Below are positions 50,101 to 52,353 of a DNA stretch of 64,000 nucleotides, in pieces. Source of the stretch: Stictocephala bisonia (lineage: Eukaryota; Arthropoda; Insecta; Hemiptera; Membracidae). Position 1 is the stretch's first letter. Each line of letters begins with the position of its first letter. The notes below the pieces were generated by a model that did not search any database, was not told the origin of the DNA, and worked only from the letters and a program-made list of their open reading frames with translations. The translations under genes were made by a program, and so were the position numbers. The stretch is from contig JAQJVL010002152.1 of NCBI GenBank assembly GCA_035578905.1, positions 1 to 64,000 of the forward strand, read 5' to 3'.

Positions 50101-52097
50101 TTCTCAAGAGATATAAACTCATATTTTACCACTTTTTCAACAAGAAATCATATTTTCATAGGTGGATGGAAAGTGCATAGTAACCAAAAGTAATATTATA
50201 AGCCTATATAATCACGTTAATTAAAAAGTCAAATACTAATTTTTATTATTTTTCTTACCTTAAAAACATAAAATCAATACATTATTTTGTGTTGTTAAGT
50301 GATGTGTTGCAGATATAATTAAATTGTTTAAATGTTATAAAGGATTTTCAATTTTCTTCTAGTAGAGAGAACGAAAATATAGTTCTTATTGACAAAATGG
50401 TAAATATGTAAATTGATACCGGTAAAGCTGTTCCCTGAATTGAAATCTCACGTACATCTTACTGGAAAAATCCACATTTAGTTTTTTCAATAGATTAGTA
50501 AAACATTTTTTGTAGATTATATTTTGTTTACAATTTTAAGTATAAATATATGTATTGAAATTCTTGTAAAGTAGAATGCCTCTTTTTACCCAGTTTCTCT
50601 CCATAATTTTGCCGCAGGGTGATTGTAAGAGGTATTTTTTATATAAAGTGCATTAGTGAAGTTACTTAAGATTGTAATTAACAAAAAGATTTTATTTATT
50701 AGTAAAATAATAAATAAATTACTGTAATTATTAGAGTATCCTAGAATGTTACAAACAATTATAGTAATATAAGATTATCATAAAGGATAAATTCAATTGT
50801 TCTTATTACACGATTGTAATAAATCTGTACTAAAAATTCCAGAATATTTACAAATTTTGGGTACTAATGAAAAACATATTTTATTTATTTACTGATAAAA
50901 TTATAAATAACTTGAAATAGCCATACCCATGGGCTATCCTAGAATGTTAGACAATATTCAATAATAAGATTACCATACCTTACTAATTAGTTTTAGTTGA
51001 TCCAAATTATCTTAAAGGTTTTTAATTTTAGGTATGGTATTACAAAATCTGTCATTGAAGATACAGTAATATGCTATTCTACAACTTCATACAATAATGA
51101 TAATAACATTTTCATGGGTAAAGATCAATTGATCTTACTCGTTTTTTAAATACCCAAAATACCTAGGTATTTAAAAAACGATTTTAAACCCAGGATTTTG
51201 GGTAACTATTTTGAGTTTAAATACCCAGGTATTTTACATCACTAGCCTATGGCCTGTACATTACCATGCTTGTCAATTGGCAGATAATTGGACCAATAAC
51301 TTAGTCCTGTTAGATGGTTAAGCACAAATGGTGAACCTCAGCACAAATATAAACACCCAGTAGCAAAGCTCAGCCGTTTTACTTCCCAACCAAGCTATGC
51401 TAGCGATAATAGTGATGCAATAGCAACCTGCTGGTGTGGTAAGCAAATAAACGATTTGATTTGAATATTTACACTCAATTAATTGTATTACAACATAAGT
51501 GAACTGCCATGCTGTCTAGCGGAGAGATGCCATAGCCCTAGGATACGACCACTAGGATCGCTAGCATCAAGCAGTTGGCATTTTTCTCGAGAGTAATCTT
51601 CACTACTGTGTGTTTACATTATACTGTTGGTAAACTATACGTCCCATTCTTAATGTTGCTTTTGCAAAATAGCCCGATGTACATGAAATGGTAGGCAGGT
51701 ACGTCATTGCTAGTGTAAGTTTATGAGTCAGCAGGAGTGCCATTATTTCTGTACATGTATGGTAGAGTGTCTGGGCCATAACTGTATAAAGATTTTACTG
51801 AAAATAAAGACTATGATTTAATGTTTTAGGCCATACTTATTTAATTTCAAAGTCAACACATAATACACTGCTATAACAACTATACTTTAACTGCAGTTAT
51901 TCAAAACTAGAAGTAGTCTTTGTAAAAAATTACTCAACTTCCATTGACTGATAATGTTACTCTCACATTAATATTATTACGGAGTATAACAACAACTAAA
52001 GATTCTCACCTTCCTGCTGATCTTGCCTACTGCCTGATAATGAAGTAGGGAAATCATCTGATCCAGAAGGACCTTCAGAAGGTGCTTCTGATGACAT
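250..52097 (-). CDS. DNAH2: Axonemal dynein heavy chain, DNAH2-like, N-terminal tail (14 exons, gene continues left of window)
   Basis: Fourteen minus-strand exons with in-phase splice sites encode about 747 residues of a dynein heavy chain tail. In an axonemal inner-arm dynein this tail (DHC_N1 region) dimerises and binds intermediate chains; the motor ring lies downstream, outside the window. The identification rests on ordered family blocks: FGT followed by FAP, WPES, LTDLRYK and IKDK (residues about 140-225), EFEFWKYR (about 255-262), a [13 protein letters not shown] block (about 310-325), YYNT (about 357-360), [15 protein letters not shown] (about 520-535) and DYNRII near 740. These match DNAH2 in order and spacing as I know the family; DNAH10 is the next candidate. 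Residues 1-52 are acidic, Ser-rich and unlike other dyneins. The first ATG of exon 1 is taken as start. All exons are open and free of transposon insertions, so the gene looks functional. Introns reach 8.2 kb. Confidence 0.85.
408..1113. other. Intron 13, unannotated AT-rich part
   Basis: I see no coding signal, repeat or RNA in this stretch beyond AT-rich sequence and short homopolymers. Confidence 0.5.
1114..2117. mobile_element. TTAA element 1, piggyBac-like, non-autonomous (about 1.0 kb)
   Basis: Both ends are TTAA followed by imperfect inverted termini: TTAACTCTTATACTGGCA on the left and, in reverse complement, TTAACCCTCGAGCTGGCA on the right. TTAA plus a terminal CCCT-like start is diagnostic of the piggyBac superfamily. 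The interior is AT-rich without a recognisable transposase. The right TTAA abuts a SINE tail (2118-2225), suggesting insertion into the SINE end. Confidence 0.65.
2118..2225 (-). repeat. SINE 3' tail fragment
   Basis: In reverse complement this matches the 3' half of the repeat at 20810-20920, including GGAATAGT, AATGACTACATTC and CACTCATCACACTC, so it is a second copy of the same family, lacking its head. Confidence 0.6.
2304..2648. repeat. Foldback element with a duplicated right end
   Basis: The left arm (about 2306-2382, GGTTGTAAAATTAATTACTT onward) is the reverse complement of 2551-2629 over some 75 bp. A second, partial inverted copy of the arm end lies at 2441-2466 (ATTACAACGTGACCAAGTAA). 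Both right ends continue into the same CTAGAAGC sequence (2478 and 2627). It is probably a MITE whose right end was duplicated. Confidence 0.65.
2887..2990. repeat. Dispersed repeat, copy 1
   Basis: Shares GTGTGATTGGAT, CTCTTAGTTTCT and a TCGGGTA-CA-ATTTCTA stretch with 9905-9998 in the same orientation. It lies 23 bp from the donor side of exon 13. Confidence 0.5.
3013..3227 (-). CDS. DNAH2: DNAH2-like exon 13
   Basis: 215 bp, residues 624-694. Acceptor AAAATTAG with a weak pyrimidine tract, donor GACAG|GTGACT. It encodes [27 protein letters not shown] and the [10 protein letters not shown] block that precedes the 'fd..l..l..Ea.yW' motif. A 0.9 kb foldback begins within about 90 bp of its 5' side. 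Confidence 0.88.
3310..4215. repeat. 0.9 kb foldback element
   Basis: The left arm (about 3310-3720) is an imperfect inverted copy of 3840-4215. Matching blocks include ATTATTAATTGGG with CCCAATTAATAAT, TTGCAAATTGCA with TGCAATTTGCAG, TTCAGCTGAAAATTT with AAATTTCAGCTGAA, and GAGTGGTTTG with CAAACCACTC. The arms are diverged (by eye about a fifth of positions) and enclose a short centre. No ORF. Confidence 0.7.
4274..4294. repeat. (TC)n microsatellite
   Basis: Uninterrupted TC dinucleotides, about ten units, followed by an ATTTATTT-rich stretch (4325-4345). Confidence 0.9.
4502..5551. mobile_element. TTAA element 2, piggyBac-like, non-autonomous (1.05 kb)
   Basis: TTAA ends with termini TTAACCCTACAACTGGCC (left) and its near-perfect complement GGCCAGTTGTAGGGTTAA (right). 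Subterminally there are two copies of the palindromic block GATATCGGGCG (about 4527 and 4568). Inside, an ATG at 4904 opens a 22-codon acidic frame followed by a splice-donor-like GGTAAG, resembling a transposase first exon left behind after loss of the body. No DDD core remains. Confidence 0.8.
5560..5835 (+). repeat. Probable LINE 3' UTR end
   Basis: T-rich sequence ending in an ATAAATATGATTTGATTGATTT tail-like repeat, of the kind found at LINE 3' ends. No coding part is visible. The sequence left of TTAA element 2 (4300-4500) has the same composition, so the element may have split it. Confidence 0.35.
5836..6856. other. Intron 12, unannotated part
   Basis: No gene or classifiable repeat seen. 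A short stretch near 6690-6725 (AATTTCATCGAAATCTGTTC) resembles conserved pieces of old transposons in insects, but I cannot place it. Confidence 0.4.
6857..7003 (-). CDS. DNAH2: DNAH2-like exon 12
   Basis: 147 bp, exactly 49 codons, residues 575-623. Acceptor TGCCTTAG, donor ATGAAA|GTGAGA. It encodes [16 protein letters not shown] followed by [18 protein letters not shown], the 'p..aG...W...L..Ri' region of the tail. Homologues usually have Trp where this has MAV. Confidence 0.9.
8098..8160 (+). repeat. 36-bp minisatellite, two units
   Basis: About 1.7 units of a 36-bp repeat containing CACTG-ACGTGTATGGGTGGGC and GTGGGTCAT. The same unit occurs inverted at 8684 and in large arrays at 52.6-53.6 kb. 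Confidence 0.75.
8411..8468. repeat. (TA)n microsatellite
   Basis: About 29 uninterrupted TA units inside the LINE remnant, just after the GPILF box. Confidence 0.95.
8684..8761 (-). repeat. 36-bp minisatellite, two inverted units
   Basis: Two near-identical units reading ATTGACCCACCCG-CCGCCCATACATGTACAGTGG, inverted relative to 8098-8160. The outer flanks of both pairs share GATCATTAG or AATCATTAG. Confidence 0.8.
8765..9904. other. Intron 11, unannotated part
   Basis: AT-rich, with an 11-base C run at about 9399-9409. No gene-like or repeat structure recognised. Confidence 0.4.
9905..9998. repeat. Dispersed repeat, copy 2
   Basis: Counterpart of 2887-2990 in the same orientation, again a short distance from the donor side of an exon (exon 11). 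Confidence 0.5.
10146..10311 (-). CDS. DNAH2: DNAH2-like exon 11
   Basis: 166 bp, residues 519-574. Acceptor TTGGCTAG|A, donor ATCAAA|GTATGA. It encodes [32 protein letters not shown] and [10 protein letters not shown], the strongest single family match in the window (the 'F......dle.m..Nli..aF' block). Confidence 0.93.
10564..11398. mobile_element. TTAA element 3, piggyBac-like, non-autonomous (835 bp)
   Basis: TTAA ends with matching termini TTAACCCTTCCCACGCC (left) and GGCGTGGGAAGAGTTAA (right). The right subterminal part holds three copies of a TGGCGGAT-GTTTCGTC-like block (about 11110, 11320 and 11362). No transposase sequence. Confidence 0.78.
11478..11625. repeat. Inverted repeat with hammerhead-like centre
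   Basis: Arms 11478-11530 and 11573-11625 are near-perfect inverted copies (GTTAATACAGTTTTAC / GTAAAACTGTATTAAC). On the minus strand the centre reads CTGATGA, then a 7-bp stem TGCCAGC/GCTGGCA, then AAAAGGCC: hammerhead-ribozyme geometry with the core GAAA changed. It may be the end of a Penelope-like element. Confidence 0.5.
12036..13520 (-). mobile_element. Unclassified repeat, copy C, carrying TTAA element 4
   Basis: Matches 22851-23739 in opposite orientation along its length, apart from the inserted TTAA element at 12728-13405. Landmarks: ATTATAATTGGG end, TTAGTGCATGTAGG, CAGCAGCAGAGG, GTTCCACCACTCC, GGACACAATCAGCT, and TCAAAGCAGCC near the other end. The element itself is about 0.81 kb, without ORF or obvious inverted termini. 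Confidence 0.75.
12728..13405. mobile_element. TTAA element 4, piggyBac-like, non-autonomous (678 bp)
   Basis: TTAA ends with termini TTAACCCTACCAGTACC and GGTACAGCTAGGGTTAA. Subterminal palindromes GACGTC...GCGTCGA and GTCGACGCC...GACGTCGAC (12749-12810). The insertion is proven by the empty TTAA in the other copy of the host repeat (near 22975). Confidence 0.85.
13563..13617. repeat. (TA)n microsatellite
   Basis: About 27 TA units directly next to the left end of the Penelope-like palindrome; a shorter TA run (15218-15231) lies just beyond its right end. Confidence 0.95.
13803..14048 (-). pseudogene. Inverted second copy of the Penelope C-terminus
   Basis: 81 codons identical to the C-terminus of 14278-14991 except one visible Asp/Val difference (KLDSQEE against KLVSQEE). 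It lies on the left arm of the palindrome; 5'-truncated, with no nuclease start of its own. Confidence 0.75.
14278..14991 (+). pseudogene. Penelope-like protein, C-terminal part with GIY-YIG endonuclease (5'-truncated)
   Basis: About 238 codons remain, ending at a TAA. The N-terminal half ([20 protein letters not shown] ... [13 protein letters not shown] ... [14 protein letters not shown]) is the region downstream of the Penelope RT. The C-terminal half is a GIY-YIG nuclease: [20 protein letters not shown], then [14 protein letters not shown] and an AEHLLNNNH helix. The upstream open frame from 14173 is antisense of the inverted arm and is not genuine. No stop or frameshift interrupts this part, which suggests a recent insertion; the RT itself is missing. 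Classed as a pseudogene because it is truncated. Confidence 0.8.
15081..15120 (+). ncRNA. Hammerhead-ribozyme-like motif of the Penelope end
   Basis: CACC, then ATGAAGA, a GGCAT/ATGCC stem, GAAA, ACCGGT and C|GGTG: stem I CACC/GGTG and stem II are complementary. The core differs from CUGANGA by A for the conserved C, in both copies, so self-cleavage is doubtful. Penelope-like elements are known to carry such motifs. Confidence 0.45.
15297..15540 (+). mobile_element. tRNA-derived SINE (family 2)
   Basis: Pol III A-box-like GTGGCTGAGTGGTCTAAGG (15307-15325) and B-box GGTTCGAGTC (15360-15369), spaced as in tRNA-Leu/Ser-type heads, followed by an unrelated body and an A-rich end. The head does not fold into a full tRNA, so a tRNA gene is rejected. 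Confidence 0.6.
15586..15762 (-). CDS. DNAH2: DNAH2-like exon 10
   Basis: 177 bp, residues 460-518. Acceptor AATTTCAG|G, donor TTGCA|GTGAGT. It encodes [14 protein letters not shown] and [15 protein letters not shown]; the 'iFDv....Wy.d' motif is conserved in heavy-chain tails. The split CAA codon joins exon 11. Confidence 0.9.
15763..17117. other. Intron 9, unannotated part
   Basis: No gene or classifiable repeat. 16200-16450 is slightly richer in G+C than its surroundings but has no open frame of note. Confidence 0.4.
17134..20361 (+). mobile_element. RTE-type LINE with 16-bp target-site duplication
   Basis: AATCTTTGTGCTTAAA occurs immediately before (17118-17133) and after (20362-20377) the element, so both boundaries are known. 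It begins with a TAGTCT hexamer repeat (17149-17172), has a short 5' leader, and ends in the (GAT)n tail typical of RTE-clade LINEs (20340-20361). It looks full length at 3.23 kb. Confidence 0.9.
17371..20343 (+). pseudogene. RTE-like endonuclease and reverse transcriptase (broken)
   Basis: APE-type endonuclease start ([35 protein letters not shown], 17440-17580), intact to 17664, then many stops and frameshifts. RT blocks across frames: WKKAVIVP and KKGDR (18985-19030), YRGIAL (19045-19060), [15 protein letters not shown] (19140-19185), [18 protein letters not shown] (19255-19310), GLRQG (19425-19440), [11 protein letters not shown] (19542-19570) and a YLGS box. The C-terminus [17 protein letters not shown] (20175-20225) is typical of this group. 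It would nick DNA and copy its own RNA; the copy is dead. Confidence 0.88.
20655..20935 (+). mobile_element. SINE-like repeat (family 3)
   Basis: B-box-like CAGTTCGATCCCAATC (20709-20724) near the head and a 3' half shared with 2118-2225 (inverted there). It ends in an A/T-rich ATAAATAAAAAAATAAAAT tail. The A-box is weak. Confidence 0.55.
20940..22254. other. Intron 9 remainder
   Basis: Mostly unrecognised. 21262-21279 is a perfect hairpin (GGGTGTCT TT AGACACCC), followed by a TTAA at about 21299: possibly a lone piggyBac-like end. Direct repeats of ACTCA-TAAGTGATGCCACTCA occur at 21905-21960. Confidence 0.4.
22255..22385 (-). CDS. DNAH2: DNAH2-like exon 9
   Basis: 131 bp, residues 417-459. 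Acceptor TGTTAACAG, donor GGGAG|GTAACT. It encodes the segment [15 protein letters not shown] followed by [12 protein letters not shown], matching the 'F..vd.Fi.Rc.dL.ei' signature of dynein tails. Confidence 0.9.
22688..23855. mobile_element. MITE copy A (TA-flanked), carrying the unclassified repeat
   Basis: Termini GCATTGACTATAGAAACA and its inverted partner TGTTTCTATGGTCAATGGC, flanked by TA on both sides: Tc1/mariner-like. Without the 0.89 kb insert it is about 280 bp, matching copy B at 47510-47808 on both sides of the junction. Confidence 0.78.
22851..23739 (+). mobile_element. Unclassified repeat, copy A (inside the MITE)
   Basis: Absent from MITE copy B, whose sequence runs directly from ATGACTAAG to AGCTGAGCTAATAG. 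Homologous (inverted) to 12036-13520. Ends CAGATCAGCCGC and CCCAATTATAAT, no clear inverted termini. Contains the unoccupied TTAA at about 22972-22975. Two short direct repeats of GGCGGGAAAGGAAC (23041 and 23059). No ORF recognised. Confidence 0.72.
23856..25029. other. Intron 8 remainder
   Basis: AT-rich; no gene, RNA or named repeat that I can support. Confidence 0.4.
25030..25195 (-). CDS. DNAH2: DNAH2-like exon 8
   Basis: 166 bp, residues 361-416. Acceptor TTGTTGCAG|T, donor GTAATG|GTATGT. It encodes [15 protein letters not shown] ... FSGKSRAA ... [12 protein letters not shown], the helical stretch after YNT. Both ends are in phase with exons 7 and 9. Intron 7 is the shortest at 676 bp. 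Confidence 0.88.
25872..26038 (-). CDS. DNAH2: DNAH2-like exon 7 (GC donor)
   Basis: 167 bp, residues 306-360. Acceptor TTGTTGTAG. It encodes [16 protein letters not shown] and the RFINQ..LYYNT block, typical of the DHC_N1 domain. The exon must end ACCAG|GCGAGT, using a GC donor: the GT four bases further on would put a TAA immediately at the start of exon 8. With the GC donor the codon AG+T gives Ser, and exon 8 follows at the family's usual spacing. Confidence 0.87.
26039..26449. other. Intron 6, first part: nothing seen
   Basis: AT-rich intronic sequence without recognisable structure. Confidence 0.4.
26450..26560 (-). mobile_element. tRNA-derived SINE (family 1)
   Basis: In reverse complement it reads GGGGCTCAGTGGCTAAGGC (A-box), then a B-box-like GGTTTGAGTCCC, then GTTGAATAAAGTTTACGCAC. 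It matches 49207-49350 along its length. Confidence 0.7.
26765..27300 (-). pseudogene. LINE ORF2 C-terminus (5'-truncated)
   Basis: 133 open codons (27272-26871): [48 protein letters not shown] and [14 protein letters not shown], the conserved C-terminal region after the RT in jockey/CR1-type LINEs. The 3' UTR ends in ATTCTATTCTATTC at about 26769-26790, the expected LINE tail. It lacks the RT, so it was 5'-truncated on insertion. Open but not functional. Confidence 0.75.
27640..28080 (-). pseudogene. LINE C-terminal remnant with internal tandem repeat
   Basis: Minus-strand translation of 27700-27800 gives YNTRNRN...[19 protein letters not shown], the same C-terminal region as the neighbouring LINE fragments. 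At 27766-27848 a 23-bp unit (CTATTTCTTGTATTATAAGA core) is repeated three to four times, expanding the YNTRN codons. The sequence beyond 27850 is decayed. Confidence 0.55.
28310..28395. repeat. Orphan TTAA-element end
   Basis: Two copies of a CTA-AAAATAGG-CGTTG block (28319 and 28362) followed by GGTAATGAAAGAGTTAA (28378-28394), arranged like the subterminal and terminal parts of the other TTAA elements. No partner end found upstream. Confidence 0.4.
28491..30836 (+). mobile_element. Tigger/pogo-type DNA transposon
   Basis: Termini CAGTAGAACCTCCGTTAAC (left) and GTTAACGGAGGTTCTACTG (right) form about 26-bp inverted repeats with two mismatches, flanked by TA (28489-28490 and 30837-30838). 2.35 kb, complete at both ends, with a broken transposase gene inside. 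Confidence 0.93.
28891..30656 (+). pseudogene. Tigger-like transposase (frameshifted)
   Basis: N-terminal CENP-B-type helix-turn-helix ([36 protein letters not shown]), then a second CENP-B domain ([15 protein letters not shown]), then the DDE domain: IFNADETGL (first Asp, 29385), [11 protein letters not shown] (second, 29735) and [10 protein letters not shown] (third, 29830). An acidic C-terminus and KMEDFFKK follow. The frame changes near 29345, in an A8 run at 29560-29567, and in a C11 run at about 29800-29810; a TAG stop lies at 30092. CAG|GTACGG at 30312 looks like a splice donor, so a last intron is possible. Catalytic residues are present, but the copy cannot make one protein as written. 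Confidence 0.88.
30940..31150 (-). repeat. LINE 3' UTR fragment
   Basis: Begins AAATCAAATCGAAATCACTTT, the usual look of a LINE 3' terminus in reverse orientation. No coding sequence; cut by the next LINE. Confidence 0.4.
31155..33625 (-). mobile_element. LINE, 5'-truncated, with intact RT frame
   Basis: The 3' end is marked by a short tandem tail (GATTCAA units, 31158-31180) and the coding part is 31326-33614. The 5' end falls inside the endonuclease. No target duplication found by eye. Confidence 0.8.
31326..33614 (-). CDS. LINE ORF2: endonuclease end, reverse transcriptase, C-terminal domain
   Basis: 762 codons without interruption. Residues about 1-50 are the end of an APE-type endonuclease ([23 protein letters not shown]). 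[15 protein letters not shown] and [15 protein letters not shown] (about 320-350), [25 protein letters not shown] (first catalytic Asp), [22 protein letters not shown] (catalytic YADD, about 490), KLLGISLD. C-terminus: [31 protein letters not shown] and FYSVEEYM. Jockey/CR1-type LINEs nick and prime at the target; this copy lacks most of the endonuclease and ORF1, so it is non-autonomous despite an open RT. The true start is lost; the first codon is not an ATG. Confidence 0.87.
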   Translation of the reverse strand: MYYTNSLPTRDSSCLDNLYTNINKDLYTSSLLKQDIISDHAGVFVDFSLNVMFDDGIRKEETYKKRLISLDRLCNLKECLKSVDWSPLCNLQDVNSVFPMFVNILLTNFNYYCPSIGVKKGCKGGHHLSGNWFTPQLQLMRTQLLALYDKWKSGANQLDKTKYIQYKKLYYKAINEAKKVFNDKMILNAKNKCKKAWEIVKNESGQHTTTTKNPLSADVLNNYFVNTDISTVNNKQNNVNYSDLLRKFPRPEICKNDFRWRIIYQKHVKDIVNKMSNSRSEDIFGLSNYVIKSIIDAILVPLAYLINLILIEGQFPQCLKLAKVNPIYKKGDRNKPENYRPIAIVPILSKVIESCILEQLHGYFVSNNLLYPLQFGFRPNHSTIMAVEAVLNTIYTGFENKHITGCSLIDLSKAFDLVSHSVLCNKLEYYGIRNKELQLVESYLSHRKQIVCVNNCSSDLLGVMRGVPQGSVLGPFLFLVFINDFSYNIPLTSVLYADDTTLICSDTNGSGAKSQLATSLELAKVWYSANNLILNDSKTEHIIFSLKNNFDLIDDNFLKSVKLLGISLDSALCWDEHAFSLCKKLSRVLFLIRKLKNCVSPDVLLMAYFGLFHSHLSYGVRLWGNCSAAKKSFIWQKKAVRVLAGISNRESCREYFSKFKIMTLANLYIYNNLIFVKENINGFNTHSLVHDYQTRNKQDLVTPSIRLSKTMKSYQYQQFKLFNKLPLTTRLLPNNKFNQFISKWLKGNVFYSVEEYMTCDIV
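33728..33768 (-). repeat. SINE family 1 tail fragment
   Basis: ACATGGGCGCCAAAGGCTTGTGCGTAGGCT resembles the 3' end of the SINE at 26450-26560 and is followed by a T11 run, i.e. an A tail in reverse. Confidence 0.45.
34283..34407 (-). CDS. DNAH2: DNAH2-like exon 6
   Basis: 125 bp, residues 264-305. Acceptor ATATTGCAG, donor GAG|GTCAGT, phase 0 end. Amphipathic, probably helical segment ([14 protein letters not shown] ... FEEVVSQIE), equal in length to the corresponding DNAH2 stretch. Its codon count and both phases fit exons 5 and 7 exactly. Confidence 0.85.
35921..37729 (+). pseudogene. piggyBac transposase (two stops, two frameshifts)
   Basis: DDD transposase of the DDE_Tnp_1_7 family with an acidic N-terminus (residues 1-85), core and C-terminal cysteine-rich domain. 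Core: [40 protein letters not shown] (first Asp, about 36706), [12 protein letters not shown] (second, 36950), [15 protein letters not shown] (third, 37255). The Cys-rich end CSFCDRKK...[14 protein letters not shown]...CEEC (37578-37680) binds the termini in the family. Breaks: TAA at 36203, a frameshift at the T7 run near 36310, TGA at 36736 where relatives have Cys after FRGR, and a frameshift near 37445. All catalytic Asp codons survive, so the copy is young. Confidence 0.9.
37905..37982. repeat. (TA)n microsatellite
   Basis: About 39 TA units within the 3' untranslated part of the piggyBac element; a shorter TA run follows at 38086-38108. Confidence 0.95.
38681..38794 (-). CDS. DNAH2: DNAH2-like exon 5
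   Basis: 114 bp, residues 226-263. Acceptor GTTTTCTAG|AT, donor CGAT|GTAAGT (strong). It carries the IEWTCQIQ and [11 protein letters not shown] blocks; 'EFWKxR' is a hallmark of dynein tail alignments. The split codon at the 3' end is TAT, where many homologues have Cys. Confidence 0.9.
38870..38950. repeat. Possible pogo/Tigger terminal fragment
   Basis: ACCTTGTTTGTCCGAATTTG and CATCCGGCTATCCG resemble the subterminal 'ATCCGAAT' region of pogo-like elements. One end only. Confidence 0.35.
40142..40369 (-). pseudogene. piggyBac transposase cysteine-rich C-terminal domain fragment
   Basis: The last 35 or so codons, [20 protein letters not shown] then [20 protein letters not shown], are the zinc-binding end of PGBD/piggyBac transposases (C-x2-C ... 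C-x2-C ... LC...CF..yH). The stop codon is in the expected place. The upstream part of the frame may not be original because of the deletion. Confidence 0.78.
40439..40630 (-). pseudogene. piggyBac transposase N-terminal fragment
   Basis: 63 codons from an [20 protein letters not shown] followed by an acidic [22 protein letters not shown] stretch, the usual look of piggyBac N-termini, and a stop shortly after the deletion region. The family assignment depends on the surrounding TTAA element and the CRD fragment. Confidence 0.65.
40856..41140 (-). pseudogene. LINE C-terminal fragment
   Basis: 93 open codons with [12 protein letters not shown] and [11 protein letters not shown], a degenerate match to the 'HsYnTR ... 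fK..l..wLl' C-terminus of jockey/CR1-type LINEs. No RT. Confidence 0.45.
41140..41215 (-). repeat. Short dispersed repeat, copy 1
   Basis: In reverse complement: AAGGCCGAGGTGTATCGAGT, then GCAACGAGC and GACATGCGAAGTGTGCAGGG. Similar to 49370-49455 and 54825-54890. Confidence 0.5.
41460..42655 (+). pseudogene. LINE RT remnant with (ATT)n tail
   Basis: [41 protein letters not shown] (RT domain 4, 41590-41655) and [11 protein letters not shown] (the YADD box changed to YADN, 41688-41720). Later pieces such as a SYG.IVWG box (42080-42105) and LP-LLIYK are scattered over frames. The 3' end is AATAAAGATTATTATTATTA (42633-42655). Many stops; long dead. Confidence 0.7.
42680..43065 (+). pseudogene. 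LINE RT fragment
   Basis: [14 protein letters not shown] (42718-42760) and ADDTSIVAF (42820-42850) are RT domains 4 and 5 with stops between; then a short 3' end with AATAAAGACGTATTTCGTTT at about 43036-43055. Confidence 0.6.
43066..43995 (+). pseudogene. LINE C-terminal remnant
   Basis: [17 protein letters not shown] (43138-43185), then frame-broken pieces corresponding to F...Y..L.YG...WG and [20 protein letters not shown] (43335-43395), and LPSLFIL-YLFFV (43425-43470). The 3' UTR ends near 43990 with AATACAATAAAAATATTTTT. Confidence 0.6.
43996..44692. other. Intron 4, gene-proximal part
   Basis: AT-rich; contains a T run of about 26 bases (44226-44251). No gene or named repeat. Confidence 0.45.
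44693..44857 (-). CDS. DNAH2: DNAH2-like exon 4
   Basis: 165 bp, residues 171-225. Acceptor TTTAATAG|GT completes a Ser codon, giving [13 protein letters not shown]; donor GAAG|GTAAGA. It contains the [17 protein letters not shown] and IKDKRFI segments that match the DNAH2 tail nearly residue for residue in spacing. Confidence 0.9.
45640..45885. other. Local G+C- and CpG-richer block
   Basis: About 245 bp clearly richer in C+G and CpG than the flanks (GTCGACGCCGCC, CGACCGACGTC, GAGCTGCGCCGGTC). Minus-strand frames here are open for up to 142 codons but resemble no protein I know. Could be a transposon piece or an alternative exon. Confidence 0.35.
45938..45980. repeat. Orphan TTAA-element left end
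   Basis: TTAACCCATTGTGGGC followed by the hairpin GACGCAAAATGCGTC, the layout of the other TTAA elements. No right end found before exon 3. Confidence 0.35.
46536..46890 (-). CDS. DNAH2: DNAH2-like exon 3
   Basis: 355 bp, the largest exon, encoding residues 53-170. It begins after TTTTTCTAG with GTG GAA AAA in phase 0 and ends GAA A|GTATCC. It holds the [11 protein letters not shown] segment, the TVIFGTID strand, and the LFAPMF...SWPE block that marks the N-terminus of DNAH2-type heavy chains. Reading past the donor gives a stop within five codons (AAT TAG), so the donor is well fixed. Confidence 0.88.
46891..47509. other. Intron 2, exon-proximal part
   Basis: Nothing recognised; AT-rich. 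Confidence 0.4.
47510..47808. mobile_element. MITE copy B (299 bp, TA-flanked)
   Basis: Termini CCACTGACAGTAGAAACAAG and CTTGTTTTTACGTCAATGG, flanked by TA at 47508-47509 and 47809-47810. It aligns with the two outer parts of 22688-23855 and lacks the 0.89 kb insert, so it is the empty site for that repeat. Confidence 0.8.
47811..49206. other. Introns 2 and 1 around exon 2
   Basis: Apart from exon 2 and a T run (48088-48105) I see nothing. Confidence 0.4.
48444..48511 (-). CDS. DNAH2: DNAH2-like exon 2
   Basis: 68 bp between acceptor TTACAG and donor TTG|GTAAAT. It encodes residues 30-52, acidic and Ser-rich ([14 protein letters not shown]). The first two bases complete a Gly codon with exon 1, and the exon ends in phase 0. 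It is not conserved in the family; support comes from the phase match on both sides. Confidence 0.7.
49207..49355 (+). mobile_element. tRNA-derived SINE (family 1), head-to-tail copy
   Basis: A-box TGGCTCAGTGGTTAAGGC (49216-49233), B-box-like GTTTGAATACCC (49261-49272), then the family body GTTGAATAAAGTTTATACAC and an A-rich end. Matches the inverted copy at 26450-26560. Confidence 0.72.
49370..49455 (+). repeat. Short dispersed repeat, copy 2
   Basis: AAGACGCAGGCCAAGGTGTA, then ACGAGCGCAGCGAAAGATGG and a GGGGTGACCCTA end. Directly follows the SINE. Confidence 0.55.
49456..52009. other. Intron 1, large unannotated part
   Basis: 2.5 kb of very AT-rich sequence. The only structure seen is a cluster of inverted 'AAATACC-AGGTATTT' blocks at 51150-51235. 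No gene or classifiable element. Confidence 0.4.
52010..52097 (-). CDS. DNAH2: DNAH2-like exon 1 (start codon)
   Basis: The ATG at 52097-52095 is preceded by an AT-rich leader. It encodes residues 1-29 plus one base: a Ser/Glu/Gly-rich, low-complexity start ([16 protein letters not shown]). It ends GAAG|GTGAGA, a good donor. A non-coding exon further upstream cannot be excluded. The start is chosen because the acidic frame continues smoothly into exon 2 and no other Met lies between it and the conserved tail. Confidence 0.75.
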
Positions 52098-52353
52098 TAT
52101 AAAAAACACTAAATATTACAACTTGAAAGCTATAATTAGTACTTAAAAACACAAGTAGTTACACATCATGTATAAAACATAACGCACATAAATAACTGGC
52201 ACAGTATTCACTCATCTAAGGTTACCAACGTCATTGAGTACTATAATTGTAAAGATCAGTTAATAAAATAGATGGTGCAGCTTGCTTGACTCTGACAAGT
52301 TAAGGTATTCAATATTGTTGTAAATTGAAACTGGAACTAAAGGCGTCTATACT

